From assembly GCA_020091685.1 (NCBI GenBank), contig CM034599.1:2883641-2947640 (forward strand): a DNA stretch of 64,000 bases. Reading direction: 5' to 3'. This document shows positions 1 through 12,600 of this stretch, one piece after another. Position 1 is the first letter of the stretch; every line of letters begins with the position of its first letter. The notes beneath the pieces were generated by a model, which was not told the origin of the DNA, made no database searches, and was given only the letters and a program-made list of their open reading frames with translations. The DNA comes from Lutjanus erythropterus (lineage: Eukaryota > Chordata > Actinopteri > Lutjaniformes > Lutjanidae). Both the position numbers and the translations under genes were made by a program.

Positions 1-2350
1 AGGAGGTAAAACCCAGAAGCTAGAAAAACGTTTTTGCTGTATGCACCAGATGAGCAAAATAGCATACTGGATCTAGTTCATGATAACACATCTGGCTAAC
101 AATTTATATAGATTAGCTAGATAGTTAACTTGCATTTTGCTAATTAGCTATCAGATGTAATTAGATAGCTAACTATTGAGTCAGATTAGCTGGCTAGTTA
201 GCTAGTATTTTGCTAACATTACCTAATTTAAAGGCATAATCCGCAGCATTTTCCTAAAAAAGCACTGTAAAGACACGTAATCCCTCTAAACCATCAGTTG
301 TCTTCTAGCATTTCCTAATAAACTCATGTTTTGCTGTGCTCGATACTTTGGCAGCAGTGTACAGGCGGCGTGCAGCTTTCGAGGCTGGAACTCTAAAAAA
401 CGTACACGGCCACATCTCGTTCCTCTGCTGAGAGCTGTTCACTCACAGACACACAGGCAGAGCAGACTGAGGATCGCTTCCACTTTATTCACACAAAATC
501 TGGCGTTGTGTAGACGTGTGAACCTGTTTATTTGTGCTTTAAAACGTAATCGCTGCGAACAATTGGAAAATAACATTTTATTTCTCTCATTCTCTGGTTT
601 GACAATAATGGCAAATGCTCTTGTCTTACTGGCACGCAGTTGCTTGAAATACGGCATCAAACATAATGGAAGGCTCGCTTTAGAGCATCACAGGGTGAAT
701 AGTAATAAGTGTTTGAAAAAAAAGAGAGAAATCAGTATTTGGAAGTCATTAAACATCCAACGCCCACTCCTTCTGTGTAACCACAAAGCCAATAGCATTG
801 TGGGACAAAATGCTTTCCAATGTGACAATTGATTGCTTTTTGAGGTAGTTGTTGGTTGATTTCATAATTGGTATAATTTTTCACAAGTACATGAGTGTCA
901 TGCCATGATGGGCTTTGGAATCCTGGTAATGCAGTGGCCCGTAGTTCAACCTTAAGATCAATAATGTATTAAAACCAAGAGCTTATTGAAATAATAGAGG
1001 GGTTTTTTCGCCAGGGAAGAAGAAAGGCAAGGAGAGAAAAATGCACCAAAGAGAAGTGTTTGATTCCACGCCAGGCCTTCACTGAGGAGTGCATTGTTTT
1101 CATGCCAGTGCTTTTTACTCCAAGAAAAGGAAAGGACAGAGAAAGTCTCAGTGATGTGAAAACTCTGGACTGTTATTGACGTACAGTACAATGTGCGAAG
1201 CAGCATAAAGCAGCACTTGATAATTCAGAGTCCAAATGAGCTGCAAAAGCAAAACTGTGAACACAAACTGTTCATTTTTTCTTGTTTGGATAGCAGTCAG
1301 CGTGTTGATGAAGTAAATGATCCCAGACCATTTTGCCTACACAGGTCATTATTTGCAGTGCCTGATCAGTGTATAACATTTGGCAATCTGCGGTTCCCTG
1401 CTGCTATCTCTTCCCGTTGGATCTCCCTGTTTTGACAGTGTTTGAGAGAGGAACACTCTGTGAGGTGTCAGGTGAAGACTATATGTGACAGATTTGGAGG
1501 GGAAATCAAGAGAAGACAAACAGGCAGCTAAATGCCTGGGAAATGTCTCGGCGCTCAGACAGAAGGCGATAAGTGCTGTTGACGTGGACATGACAAGCTA
1601 GAAACAGTAAACCTCAGGACACGCAGTCCCACCGGAGGCCTGCGAGTGGACACAATTCTCCATGACTGCTGAATGTGCTTAACAGCTCTTATGAAGAGAA
1701 TTAACAAGAAGTGGGAAGCCCCCCCCCCCTCCACCCCCACCTCCCTCAACACCACCACCACACACACACACCCAACTTCAACCACCCCTGCCTTTCTACT
1801 GTAAGCTCTTTGATGTTTCCCTGTTTCTCCTCGACAGTCAGCTTTGGTTTTGATCAAGGTTTGATTTCCTCTGACATATCTGATACATATTATGAAAGAA
1901 ATACAAGCCCTCACAGAGAGGCAGGGTGTCTCTAAACTTTAACTGTTGCAGGCTTGTATGCCGAGCAGGGCAATGACAGAAGTACATCTCCTCTCCACAC
2001 GGGCTGCTACAAAAAGAAGAGCTCAAACCCTGTCTAAGAAGTCACAGAAGTGAAATGAATGTGTAAAGTTTCTTCACACTGGTGTTGATTTCTTTTCAAA
2101 CTGGTGATGGCTGTACACCGTCACAAGAGTCTGACAGAGGAAAGGAAATATTGTGCTTTCATTTCAAGAACATCAGTAGACCTGACTTTTCTAAACACAG
2201 AGGAGAACAAATACAATGCAGAATCAATACCACAAGCTAGCCTATAAGCATAACTCCATATCAATGTAATATCAGTAAAAGGCAAAATATGTCAGCATGT
2301 ACAAGTAGGCCAAAATATATTTTCTTTAATATGCTCAGCTATTTAACCAT
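1..2350. other. gene-free stretch, no element identified
   Basis: Positions 60-240 are dense in TAGCTA/GTTAGCTA words, a low-complexity patch. Positions 1723-1775 hold a C run followed by short CCA and CA repeats. The longest frame (326-832) has no recognisable motif and no coding-like conservation clue. Nothing else is supportable. Confidence 0.5.
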
Positions 2351-2354
2351 CCGC

Positions 2355-2850
2355 TATTTAACCATAGTTTTGGTGTTAGTTGCAGAGTTCTGGAGATATC
2401 AGCCACAGAGATGTCTGACTCCTCTCCAGTATAATGGGACTAAATGGCACTCGGCTTGTGGGGCTCAAAGCACAAAAATCATGATCCATCTGCTCAAAAT
2501 AATCCACAGACCTTGTTGTGAGCAGTTTCATGTCTGCACTCTTTTCTTTCTAGTAAAAGAAAGTAGTTCCTGTAGTTTCTAATGTAGTTCTAGTAGATTC
2601 TGCTGCACAAAGAAAGTAGTTCCAATATGAAACTGCTCACGACAAGGTCTGTGGACTATTTTGCACAAGCGGTTCATTTTTTGTGGCCTTTTGAGCACCA
2701 CAAGCCAAGCGCTATTTAGTCCCATTATATTAGAGAGAAGGCAGACATATCTCCAAAACTCTGCAACTCACACCAAAAAAATCTAGATGGATAAACAGCA
2801 CTACAGGCCAGAGGAAAGTGTGTATTTTTGATTTTACTGTCCTGTAAGAG
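2355..2850. mobile_element. fold-back MITE, truncated copy
   Basis: The left half (GTTGCAGAGTTCTGGAGATA..., ATAATGGGACTAAATGGCAC...) is repeated in reverse complement in the right half (TTTAGTCCCATTAT..., TATCTCCAAAACTCTGCAAC...), with the fold near 2580-2600. It is the same family as the fuller copy at 27667-28283, but both outer ends are missing or decayed. Confidence 0.75.
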
Positions 2851-4493
2851 GGAAATATTGCACTTTTTACTCACATTCATTTGTCATTACAAATGAGTCT
2901 ATATTAGGATTTTACACAGAAAACATACCATTAGCTTATAAAATATGCATTTCTATTGACTGAAGTACCCAACATGTTATACGATACAGTAGCCTATACA
3001 CAGTAGTCCTATAGAAAAAAGATTCAAAAATCTTCCACTCAAACAGCTACTAGATTAAAACACTGACAAGTAAATGCAGCAGTGATAGCCTAATCAAAAC
3101 AGTCTTTATATAGGAATGGCACAGGCCATAATTCGTAGTTTAATATTTGATAATTGAAGTCTTGTGATACATAAGTGCATTTTTTGATGCAGCTAGAGTT
3201 TTTAAATATAATGCTGTATTTTATTTCATATTGTGGCCAGCGGAAACAAGATGTGAACACAGCACTGATATAAGGCAGATGCTTTTTGTACCCGGGTTGG
3301 AATAGCCAATGTGACTAGTCTCACCCAGCGTAGCTATTTACACCGGGTGTCTATGGCATGGCAGAGACGAGCACCCGGGTGTCTGTAGCCAACAATGTTA
3401 TTTACACCTGCATGGCAGTGACAAATGATAATCTTTCCCATTTCCTAAACTTAACAAAACTGCAACTAAGTCAGTTACCACTGACATGTAATTTTACACC
3501 AGTGTCAAACTGTAGTCTGCCAGGGCAGGACTAAAACCCCGATCTCTGGAGGTAAGTTTTGCACTTAATCCATCCGCCATTTTTTAAAATGTTAACAGAC
3601 ATGCCACACGCTTTGGTGGTCGAGGATGCCACAAAAGGGGAACGTTAAACTCAGAACAGTAGCTACACACAACCCCATTTGAAGATATATATATATCTTT
3701 AGCTGCCAAATGCTAGTTAGCATGTCGCTAACTGTGTCTTATCAGCTGCTGCTGCGAGCAGACAGTCGGTTTTTAGAGCTCTTTTACTGAAAAAACACCA
3801 CTGCAGGTAAAAATGATGCTATGAAAGCAGCGAGTGTGAAGCAAAATTGCATAAGTTGATGGACAGAAAGCCAAAATACACTGTAATGCTCTATGTAGCT
3901 ACAGGGAACTAATAACGGTTATAATCTGCTGTTACATTCAAATAGTCATTTGACTCACTGTTAATATAAAAATATTCATTATACCCTCTTTAAGTAAAGA
4001 ATTGAAATATTTCCTCCACCATTGCTGGATGCTAAACAGATGCTATATGGCTAAACCCTGCCTACCTAATCCATGAGCATGCCAGTGCCTTTTCAATAAC
4101 ACCCACATCACAAAGCATTCATGTCAGACTCCACCGCTACATCCAAATGTCTACTGCCTAAAAAAAAAAAAGGATGCACACCCTGGTTCAAAATGTCTGC
4201 CCAGAATTGTACGGTGAATCAAAATTGGGATAAAACATTTGAATTACAGAACACAACTGTGATGTCTGCCCTCCTGGACTGCCAGATCATGAATATATAT
4301 TGCATTATGAAGATGTGATGACATTTAGAGCAATCACATTTAACCCTCTCCTCTTGTGCCTCTGTTTCTCCTCTCTCCACTAATGCATTTTGTAGCAAGG
4401 GATGCATCTTAAAAGATTCAGGGAGAAATGTCAGCCAAAGCAGACACTGCATGAGAGCCGGGGTCATTTCAGACTGGTTTCTGAATTCTGGAG

Positions 4494-4497
<4 letters not shown>
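2851..4497. other. gene-free stretch
   Basis: The stretch is AT-rich. Around 3290-3410 the words CACCGGGTGTCT and GCACCCGGGTGTCTG recur, a small local duplication, and 3683-3701 is a short AT palindrome. No coding exon or known element is recognised. Confidence 0.4.

Positions 4498-4576
<79 letters not shown>
4498..4576. repeat. (CA)n microsatellite
   Basis: About 80 bases of AC dinucleotide with one GCGCGC interruption near 4538. Frames running through it are shadows of the repeat. Confidence 0.98.
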
Positions 4577-5690
4577 GGGTGCTCTATCCTTCACTTCCTC
4601 CCCCTCCCCCCCTTTTTTTCCTATTCCATTCTGTCTCAGCCCCCTTCCCTTCCACTCTAAATATTTCTGTTGGTTTACCCTTGTCCATGTGACTGTGTTG
4701 GAGGTAGCACAGACGCACTACCACGAGAGAGAGGCTTGACCAGTTGGGCGCTGTCTCCCACCTCATTACCAGATGCAAATGAAACGGGTACACATGTTTA
4801 ATATTTAGTGGCAGCAGAAATGTCAGGCTGGCACAAGATGGAATTAAACAGCACTGTCAGCGCAAGTGAACTCAAGGCTTTCTCAGCTATTTCACTTCAT
4901 ATTGAGTTACTGTCACAATTTATTTCACAGCGGTGGGACGACTAGTGTGAAAATGTTCTCTGATGCCTTTAAGGATGGAAGGGGAATCAAGGAAGAAGTG
5001 TGAAGGGTATTGTTCAGATGAGGCTTTGTATTTATTTCGGAGCTCTGTGACAAAGCTTTTATTGTCTTAACAAAGCTCTACTATTCATCAGGATGTGTCT
5101 TTTTACTTTATTGTGAAGGCATTTCTGCTTTATTTACTGATTAAAGACAAAAGTGAGAGCTGGCAAACTCACGGTGTTGTTAAGTAGAGTAATATTATGC
5201 ACATTGGAGCCACAGACCTCCCAAGAGAAGGCTTCGGTTTAACTAATCCTGATGATCCATACCCATATCAAATGTGTCATCCAGGCCACGCCATGAAGGC
5301 ACGAAGGATTTAAAGCCCTCTGCTAGAAAGTAATGTTTCTAATAGCTCAAAGAAATATGATACGCTCAAAAACAGTAGAATATGTTTTCTGCAAAAAGAC
5401 GTCCAGTTGGATTTTTGCAGTCTTGTCACTGCACACCGATGCATATTATCAGACTCAGGGCTAAAGCAAGTTAATGTTCATTCTAATCAGCATGGCAGAT
5501 AACACTGGGACCCACAGGGACCTAATTAAAGATACTGTATATGAGAGGTTTATCTTCACAGCACTGCAAGTCCCACACATCGGTTTATCCAGGCAAAGAG
5601 GCAGAAAGTATTTCAGTATATGTTCAGCTGATGCATTTAAAGCAATTCTTCCTTAGTTCTTTTTTTTTACTTTATTGTTATTGACACACA
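4577..5690. other. gene-free stretch
   Basis: A pyrimidine-rich patch at 4585-4650 follows the microsatellite. The rest is unremarkable AT-rich sequence without recognisable coding or repeat content. Confidence 0.4.
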
Positions 5691-6343
5691 TTAAAGGTGC
5701 AGTAACCAATTCTAGAGATAATTTATTGTCTCATTCTCCGTCTCATTCTCAGGTCGTCCAATTACTGACGCATTCGATTGGTGGCTCAAAGATGTTTGAT
5801 TGTTGAGTCTAATTTCAGGTCATGAAATACTTTCCGACCTGTGATTGGCCAGAGTCTCCCGTCTACAGCCTGAAAACAGAACAAAGAGGAGGAGCACAAT
5901 GTCGCATCCAGAGGAGAGATTTGTGAAACTCTTACAAGATCTGTACTAGTCCCGCCCTACTGTACTGTGATTGGCTAGTTCTCGTTGCCTCAACAAGGCA
6001 TCCTTGTGATTGTCGGAAAGCCTCTCTAATATTGTGAAAGGGCTGATTTTAACCATAAACCATGATCTTTTTTAAAAACCTACCCAAGTCTTTTTTGTGT
6101 CTGAACCTATCCAAACTGACTTAAAATCATTTTTAAAAAGGTCAGCTAAGTTTTATAAAAAAGTGACATGGAACACGACTCTGGTGAATCAAGTGTGTAT
6201 GCATGAGAGTTTCACAAATCTCAGGTTCTCTTCTGGACACAATGTAGTTTTCACTCAGAACACTTGAACTTCATTATGCTTGAAGGTTATGATGGAACTT
6301 TTGCCCAATAATGCCACAGAAAAACTGCATACCGCATCTTTAA
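5691..6343. mobile_element. TTAA-flanked non-autonomous DNA transposon
   Basis: The left end reads TTAAAGGTGCAGTA and the right end, reverse-complemented, TTAAAGATGCGGTATGCAGT. Both ends include TTAA, the target used by piggyBac-like elements. Inside, GAGATTTGTGAAACTCTT (5915) and GAGAGTTTCACAAATCTC (6207) are mutual inverted repeats. No transposase frame is present, so the element is non-autonomous. Confidence 0.7.
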
Positions 6344-6820
6344 GAAGCAATTATGACCAGTGTGGAGGATTTGGCTGCAGAAATCATGCAAAACCAGAAC
6401 CAGTGTTTGATTTGTCCATTCTGGGCTACTGTAGAAACACAGCATCCTCCACGGAAGAGACAAATAGATCTGTAGATATAAATTCTAAGGTAATAAAAAC
6501 ACCACGATTCTGGTTTTCAGGTGATTATACACATAATCTATAAAAGTGTTATAACTGTACATTATAACACCGTACAGGGTGGAACACACACACCTATTTA
6601 TACATAGCTTCAAAAATTATACATCAAAACAATAAAATACACGTTTCTAAACTAAGTCAGTCAATAACTGATGTCCATCTGCTTTTAAAATAGGTAGTTT
6701 TAGTTGTAGCCAGGCAGCCATGTGTTTCAGCGTAACATATTTGACTTTTTGTGACTTGCTTGATCCAATTAATAGTAATTATTTTTCTTGCAACCATCAA
6801 CAGAATGATGCTGGTCTGTG

Positions 6821-6920
6821 GTAGGGGTGTCACAATATACTGGTTTAATGATAACAATAAAATACTGATATCACAGTAAACATGATATTGTTAAGCCTGG
6901 TAGATATTTTGTTTATCAGT
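6821..6920. mobile_element. hAT-like element fragment, GGGGTGTCACAATA family
   Basis: GTAGGGGTGTCACAATATAC starts a stretch resembling the copy beginning near 60298 (GGGGCGTCACAATGTA). Both later share a GCTTTTTGTAT/ACAGTAATGGT(C/T)ACAGAC-type segment. The right end is not clear because LINE sequence follows. Confidence 0.5.
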
Positions 6921-6939
6921 TCATGTGGTTGCATTTTCA

Positions 6940-7215
6940 CTATCCATTGACTGTGATTGTGCTTTTTGTATGCTTTTGTATACAGTAATGGTCACAGACT
7001 TTCTCTCCTCCTTCCTACACTCATCATCAATAACATCGCTGTTGTAAATTCTGTTGGCCATCATAATTTTCTCCATTTCATCTTTGACATTTTTCCAAAA
7101 TGTTTGAATATTCAGGCAGTCCCAAAAATATATGAGTATGGTCACCAACCATACTACGGTTTCTCCAGTATTTGTTGGAAGAAAAGCAGTTCCTCTTTCA
7201 TCATGTCTAAAGGGC
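6940..7215 (-). mobile_element. L1/Tx1-like LINE ORF2 remnant
   Basis: Read on the minus strand the segment contains ILIYFWDCLNIQTFWKNVKDE, reminiscent of the HxFWDCPxIxxFW signature near the C terminus of fish L1/Tx1-type reverse transcriptase proteins. The preceding residues lie in another frame, so at least one frame break is present. Only a few hundred bases survive; there is no promoter or poly(A) tail. The family call is from motif memory. Confidence 0.45.
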
Positions 7216-7484
7216 TCGGTGAGAGGTGAGGTGAGGTGGTCAGATCAAAGAGAAAAAGGGACCTTAGAAAGAGGAAAATGTTTTTTTTATTCTTAATTCA
7301 TTCATAGCTTTATTGTACTATATTGTATGAGTGAATGGAAAATGAGAAAGTTTTGCTGTGGACAGGCAGTCAATGAACTCCCACTGCCTTCTAAAAAAGA
7401 AAAAAAAATTGAAGCGTTTCATTATTCCAAGGTGAGGGCTTTAAAACAGCATTTTAAATGTTACCCCGCTGTTCAAGATCATGA

Positions 7485-7765
7485 AAACCTTTAATTTCAT
7501 GCAAATGAACAGCAAGGAGCATGGAGCTTAATGTAAACGAATGCTTCTTTTGTACTGCTGTAGAAGTGAGCTGGAGAGAGAGGCCAGGAAGAAAATTCCC
7601 AAGGATTCTTTAATTGCTATCTGAAATTATGTAAATCCCTCTGCTAGGCTGAGTGCAATTATCCAGCGCCTCTCGCTGCCAGCTTTACTAATGTCTAACA
7701 AAATATCGGTGGCTGACATTTAGACGTGGTAATGCAAATGAGAATTAATTTTTCTTCCAAGACAA
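7485..7765. promoter_or_regulatory. candidate conserved non-coding element
   Basis: Two octamer (POU) motifs ATGCAAAT at 7499 and 7732 lie in the same orientation with related flanks, and several homeodomain-type cores (TAATTG, GCAATTA, ATTAATTT) lie within 280 bases. No open frame, no repeat signature. Placement in a gene-poor flank near developmental genes makes an enhancer plausible, but conservation cannot be tested here. Confidence 0.3.
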
Positions 7766-8860
7766 AGGGCAGTGGAAAGATCACACCATTTTATACAATA
7801 AAGGCTGAAAAAAGTAGGGTTTGCAAGATGACAAAAAATGTTGATCAAGAAATGAGCCAAGCATTGAAGGCCATTTTATATCAGTGCAGCATGATACCGA
7901 GTAAGATTATTTTCTTTATTCTGCACTATTAATCTATTTCCATTGCCAGAGAGAGGTGCTGCAAGCAGCAGACATTCATTTAGGGCTGGAATTAATTGCA
8001 GAGTGTGCCTCATTTTTAGTAATGATATGGGCAACCCTCCCCGCTCCCCATTGTTAGAACACGTTCCTGCCACGGCTGTGATGTTGGACTGTTTGGGTCA
8101 CATTTTTCCATTTATCTCCCCAGGTACAGAGATGGATGTAGGCCAGGCACTGCAGCCTGGTGAGACTCCCCTGTGTGCAGCGCAGAACACCTGTCCCGCT
8201 GTGCGTCGGCACCCCCAATCTTTACCAGGCCAAGGAGGAGCACCATCTCTCTCCATAACACTTTCCCCAACCCATCGTCTCCTGGGACGCCAAAGGAGCA
8301 CGATGAGGAGGAACCGAGGGACCGATGTTAGCTGGGAGATCTCTCGCCGCCCAAAACTGCATTTCTTAACCAGAAATCAAATTACAACATGCTGACATGG
8401 AGGAAAACTGGCTATTAATATTTTAGTATGGTTACTGTGTGCAAGACACCCCCAGCAGAGAGCATTCTCAGATGAAGGAAAAAAACATCGTGATACACCA
8501 ACAAGTGCCTGTCCACAGTGTTTCTACCACTAACAAAGCAACTAATGTAGGAGCCGAAAAACAAGCAGAGTAATGATGCACACTTGGAGACAGTAGTTAC
8601 TGCGGGATAAAAAGCCATGACTATTGTAATACTTGACGTCTCTGTCCAAAGCACACCACGTATTTCCAGATTTGGTGACACTGAATTTCTCAGAAAAACT
8701 GAGGGATTAAGTGTTCCTTCGTGGACTGGTGAAAATGTTCCTGCTTCTGAAGCTAAATAAGCCATTTTAAACCCCGGTGGATTATCTGAGAACTCATTCG
8801 TCACAAAGCTCGAAACAAGGCTGTTTTTCTTAACTCATGAAAAGTTGATGTTTTGCAGTT
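7766..8860. other. gene-free stretch with chance frames
   Basis: Overlapping frames on both strands at 7943-8395 run through a somewhat GC-richer patch. They carry no recognisable motif and no convincing splice sites, so no gene is called. Confidence 0.35.
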
Positions 8861-9015
8861 TTAAATTTAGTTTTAGTCACTGACTGAAAATTGTAGTTGG
8901 TTTAAAGTCACATTTTAGCATTTTAGTTGTTTTGTTTTAGTCAAGATTTAGTCAGTGGAATTTTAACTTTTATTTTAGTCAGTGTTTCAGTCATAACGTT
9001 CTTACTTTTATCATA
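8860..9015. repeat. TTTTAGTC-type degenerate repeat
   Basis: Words such as TTTTAGTCA, TTTAGTCAG and TTTTAGTCACTGACTG recur at irregular spacing. This resembles the TTTTAGT(C/T)-rich ends of common fish DNA transposons; boundaries cannot be set. Confidence 0.5.
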
Positions 9016-9869
9016 TTTTATTGTGTTTCACTGAAGGATATTTCTCCTGGCTGTAATAAGAAGTAAGCAAACCTTGGACTATGATTCTGGGCGTCTGTGT
9101 TAATGACTTCCTCCACTTCTTTTATATCATAAACAAATGAACACCTAAAGTTTGTTAGCAAAAATGCTGACATTCATGCACACACACACACACACACACA
9201 GGAACACTGTTTTTATCCCATAGCTTTTACCCCAAAACATAATCTTCCCTAATGCTAACCAAGTGTTTTTGGTGCCTGACTCTATCCCCAAATTAACCAC
9301 AGAGCTGTCACACCAGATATTAAGGGCAAAAAAACAGAGGCAGTCTAACTGGGGGCACCTTAGTATAAAAAGTATGGCACTGCATCTTTATTGGTTATTA
9401 GACACTGATAACATTTGTTACCTGACAAAACTTTTTATATATTACTGGAGTCTTGAGCTAAATTTGTGGTTTTATTTCACTCAGTAGACCTGATTTACTT
9501 AATCAGCTGTTATAAAAATGTGTAAACTGTGTTGTTAAGGCAGACAAGAATCATCTGGGAAACATCACGTCTTTTTTATTTTATTTACTGAATTATGTTA
9601 AATGTTCACTGAATCTGTCAGTTGTTGCTGAAATGTTTAAATGGAGCTGCTCCTCAGGTTAACAAACTACAGAGCAGCTTTTTCTGTGAAAGAAGCAAAC
9701 TGTTTGAACCTTCCACCTCTTCACTAATAGCTACCCTTTTTTCTTTTTTTTCCCCATTTTGTCCTTCCTCTCTTTTTTAATTATAGGTATTTAATTATTC
9801 CCTATATTGCTCTCTTGATCTCCTGTATACTTTTGTTCAAATGTTTTTGCTGATTTATGCTGCAGTACA

Positions 9870-9985
9870 GTGACGTGCATTTTCATGACCTTTGCACCCT
9901 GATGAAGACTCTTGTGCACAGAAAAGCATCAGTCTTTTTTTTTTTTTAAACTTTGTCTAGCCATGGACCAATAAAGAATTTTAAA
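9870..9985 (+). mobile_element. retroposon 3'-end-like fragment
   Basis: CCTGATGAAGACTCTTGTGC, a T run, then CCAATAAAGAATTTTAAAAT resembles the 3' tails of teleost retroposons (the CTGATGAAG...AATAAAG pattern). No coding part is attached. A chance match is possible. Confidence 0.3.
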
Positions 9986-11227
9986 ATTTTTGGAACTGAA
10001 CAGAATGCCTTTGATTCTTTTGTTTGTTTATTTGCTTGTCCACCATCACTCTACAGATGTTCTTTCACAACAGAGACAAACGTATTTCTTCTTGTTTCGG
10101 CCTGATTACTTGAAATCTGCTGCAGACTTGACCAGTTTAAGAGAGCTACCAAACTAATCCAACAACAAACTTGTACTCGTGTCTGATTTTTAAATGTGCT
10201 CTTTATTGTTTTGTTTGCCAAATGAATACAGGGATTTATGGGGTTTTAAGGGTTCCCTCTCACAGGAAAACAAAGGTGATGCCAGTGTTGCTATTTTTCC
10301 AAACCACTTCCTTCCTCAACACCATCAGCCAATAGTTGCACAGAATTATTTTTTTTTTTTATAATGTCACAAATCTATATGGCATTGCACAATGTGTCAA
10401 ACTTTGATGTACACATATTTTGATTTCCTAAATTACTTTCAAATGGGCTGTTATCATCAGTCTGTTTCATATAGAGAACAAATCATCCCAGGTCACAAGA
10501 AATAGGCTTTGAAAATTCACCACACAGGGCCTTTATTTTGTTTGGGAGATGGCCTGTCCAATTGAAAGCTTTATCGTGCATGCTAATGTTATCTCGGGTT
10601 CTGCACCTACTGCTAATGTGCTGCATTTGTAGGTATTTACTATTGTATATAACCTCCGCTGCACCTCATATCACCCTGCGTCTTCTCCTCATCTCCAGCT
10701 TTCTAACCTCCATCTTCCCTGCCCCTCCACCACCTGTACATCCATCAGAGCGCTGTCATGGTAGAGGGGCTTCAATGCTCCTTCCTGATGCGGCCATCAA
10801 GGCCCTCCATCTAACACAAGCCGACACATCATAATAACAGTAAGAGGCCTTTCCTGTCCAGTGTCATGCTTGGAGAGATTAGTTCCCCTCCACAAAACCC
10901 AGGTAATTTGCTTTTGCTGAAACACATTTGTAGATCGTATTCTTTCAGGTTAACTAGTTCATGAGAGGAGACGAGACACTTGCTGCACAGTGTTTGCTTC
11001 TTTGTGCCATTATTCCTCTCATCCGTTTTAAGTACAAACCAAACAGTTTTTCTTTACATGTATATATGGTGTGTATCTGTGTGTAGGTCAATGCTCAGAT
11101 CTACTGCTTTGGCAGTGAGAAGAATTCTACCAGATATTTTTACTTTCATATTACATATAGTATTACATCTGCGAATACGAAGTCCATACAAATGTCCTCC
11201 AACTTTTCAAAACATTCCTGGATGAAA
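9986..11227. other. gene-free stretch
   Basis: Nothing beyond AT-rich unique-looking sequence is recognised. Frames at 10538-10834 and 10980-11225 lack motifs and splice context. Confidence 0.4.
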
Positions 11228-12600
11228 TTTGGCAACACTTTATATGACGCCCATGTTTATAGTGCATTATAAACACACCTAAAGCCTAATGCAGTATATT
11301 ATCTGCTATAGCACTGAATAGTTTTAGTTTTAAGCACTCATAAATGCATTATAAACATATTTACAATGCGCTATAATTTGCTTTATTGCACTGCTCATAA
11401 ATATTCATATTGCTATATAACAATACCACTTACCATTGTGGTAATATTTTTTATGATGCCTATGTCATGCTCGTAATACATTATAAACATGCTTATAATG
11501 CTGTATAATCTGCTTATGGCACTGCATAAATAAAGTTGTACACACTCATATATATTCATAATAATTTATAATAATACATCTTACCATTTTGGCAACATTT
11601 TCACCCATGTCGATAATGCAATTTCCAAGTTATAAGCACTTATAAATATTTACAATGCTTGATGTCAATACTTCTTACTATTTTAGTAACAGGTTATATC
11701 ACTCCCATGACTATAATGCATTCTAAAAATGTTTATACATTTTGTGGAATTTTTTTAAACAGTATAATCTGGAAATAGTACTATATAATTAAACTTATCA
11801 GCATTCATAAATATTCATAATGTTTTATAACAGTACCTCTTACCATTTTAGATAGATAGATGTACTTTATTGATCCCAATATGCTTTATAAACATAATTT
11901 TCTTATAGCACTGTATATATAATCTATACCTGTTATAGACAAAATCACTCATAAATTCATTCATAATGCTTCATAACAATACCACTTGCCATTTGGGAAA
12001 CACTTTCTGTGATGCCCATCTGTAAAATGCATTGTAAACATGCTTATAATGTGTTATGGCACTGTACCGTTATATATAAAGACATATTCATAATACTTTA
12101 TAACAATAGCATTTACCATTTTGGCAATATTTTCTATGACACCCATGTCGTTGATGCAATAACCCTAAATCTACCCTTAGTCATTACTTCACTTAAGGAA
12201 GTCAATGATTACTTAGAGTAACTTACAATCACCATTATGATGCATTTTAATGATGATTATAAGGCATTACATAATTATTACAATGCATTAAAATGATGAG
12301 AATTACAATAAACTATGATACTTGCAAAAAAAGTGGTCATAGGGTGACCCAATGACCAATTACAGTAACTTATAACATATTATAATGAATTATAATATAT
12401 ATTATAATGCATAATGTAATGCATAACACTGATTACAATAGATTGTAAAATGCATTACAACTATAATTAATATATTATTATATACTATGATCCTTGCTAA
12501 TGTATTATGATTATTGTTATACAGCGCTTCAATATTCATAAGTTCTTATAATTACAATTACACAGTGCTATTAGCAAATTCTAACACATTGTAAGTATGT
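11228..12600. repeat. long degenerate A+T tandem repeat
   Basis: Units of about 100-200 bases begin with variants of CCATTTTGGCAACATTTTCTATGA... near 11228, 11432, 11584, 11689, 11988 and 12116, each followed by GCATTATAAACATGCTTATAATG-like words and CATAAATATTCATAATG. From 12200 the units dissolve into short ATTATAATGCATTA repeats. A GATA run with TACTTTATTGATCCCAA at 11853-11880 looks like an inserted retroposon tail. Confidence 0.8.

Noticed and set aside
326-832. 168-codon plus-strand frame at the left edge
   Set aside because: Longest frame in the window, but composition, residue order and lack of splice sites or motifs give no support for a gene.
4219-4660. Frames rich in Cys-Val or His-Thr around 4.5 kb
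   Set aside because: They are translations of the (CA)n microsatellite.
7943-8395. 150-codon plus-strand frame with a minus-strand shadow
   Set aside because: No domain, no splice context, GC-richer local composition explains the open frames.
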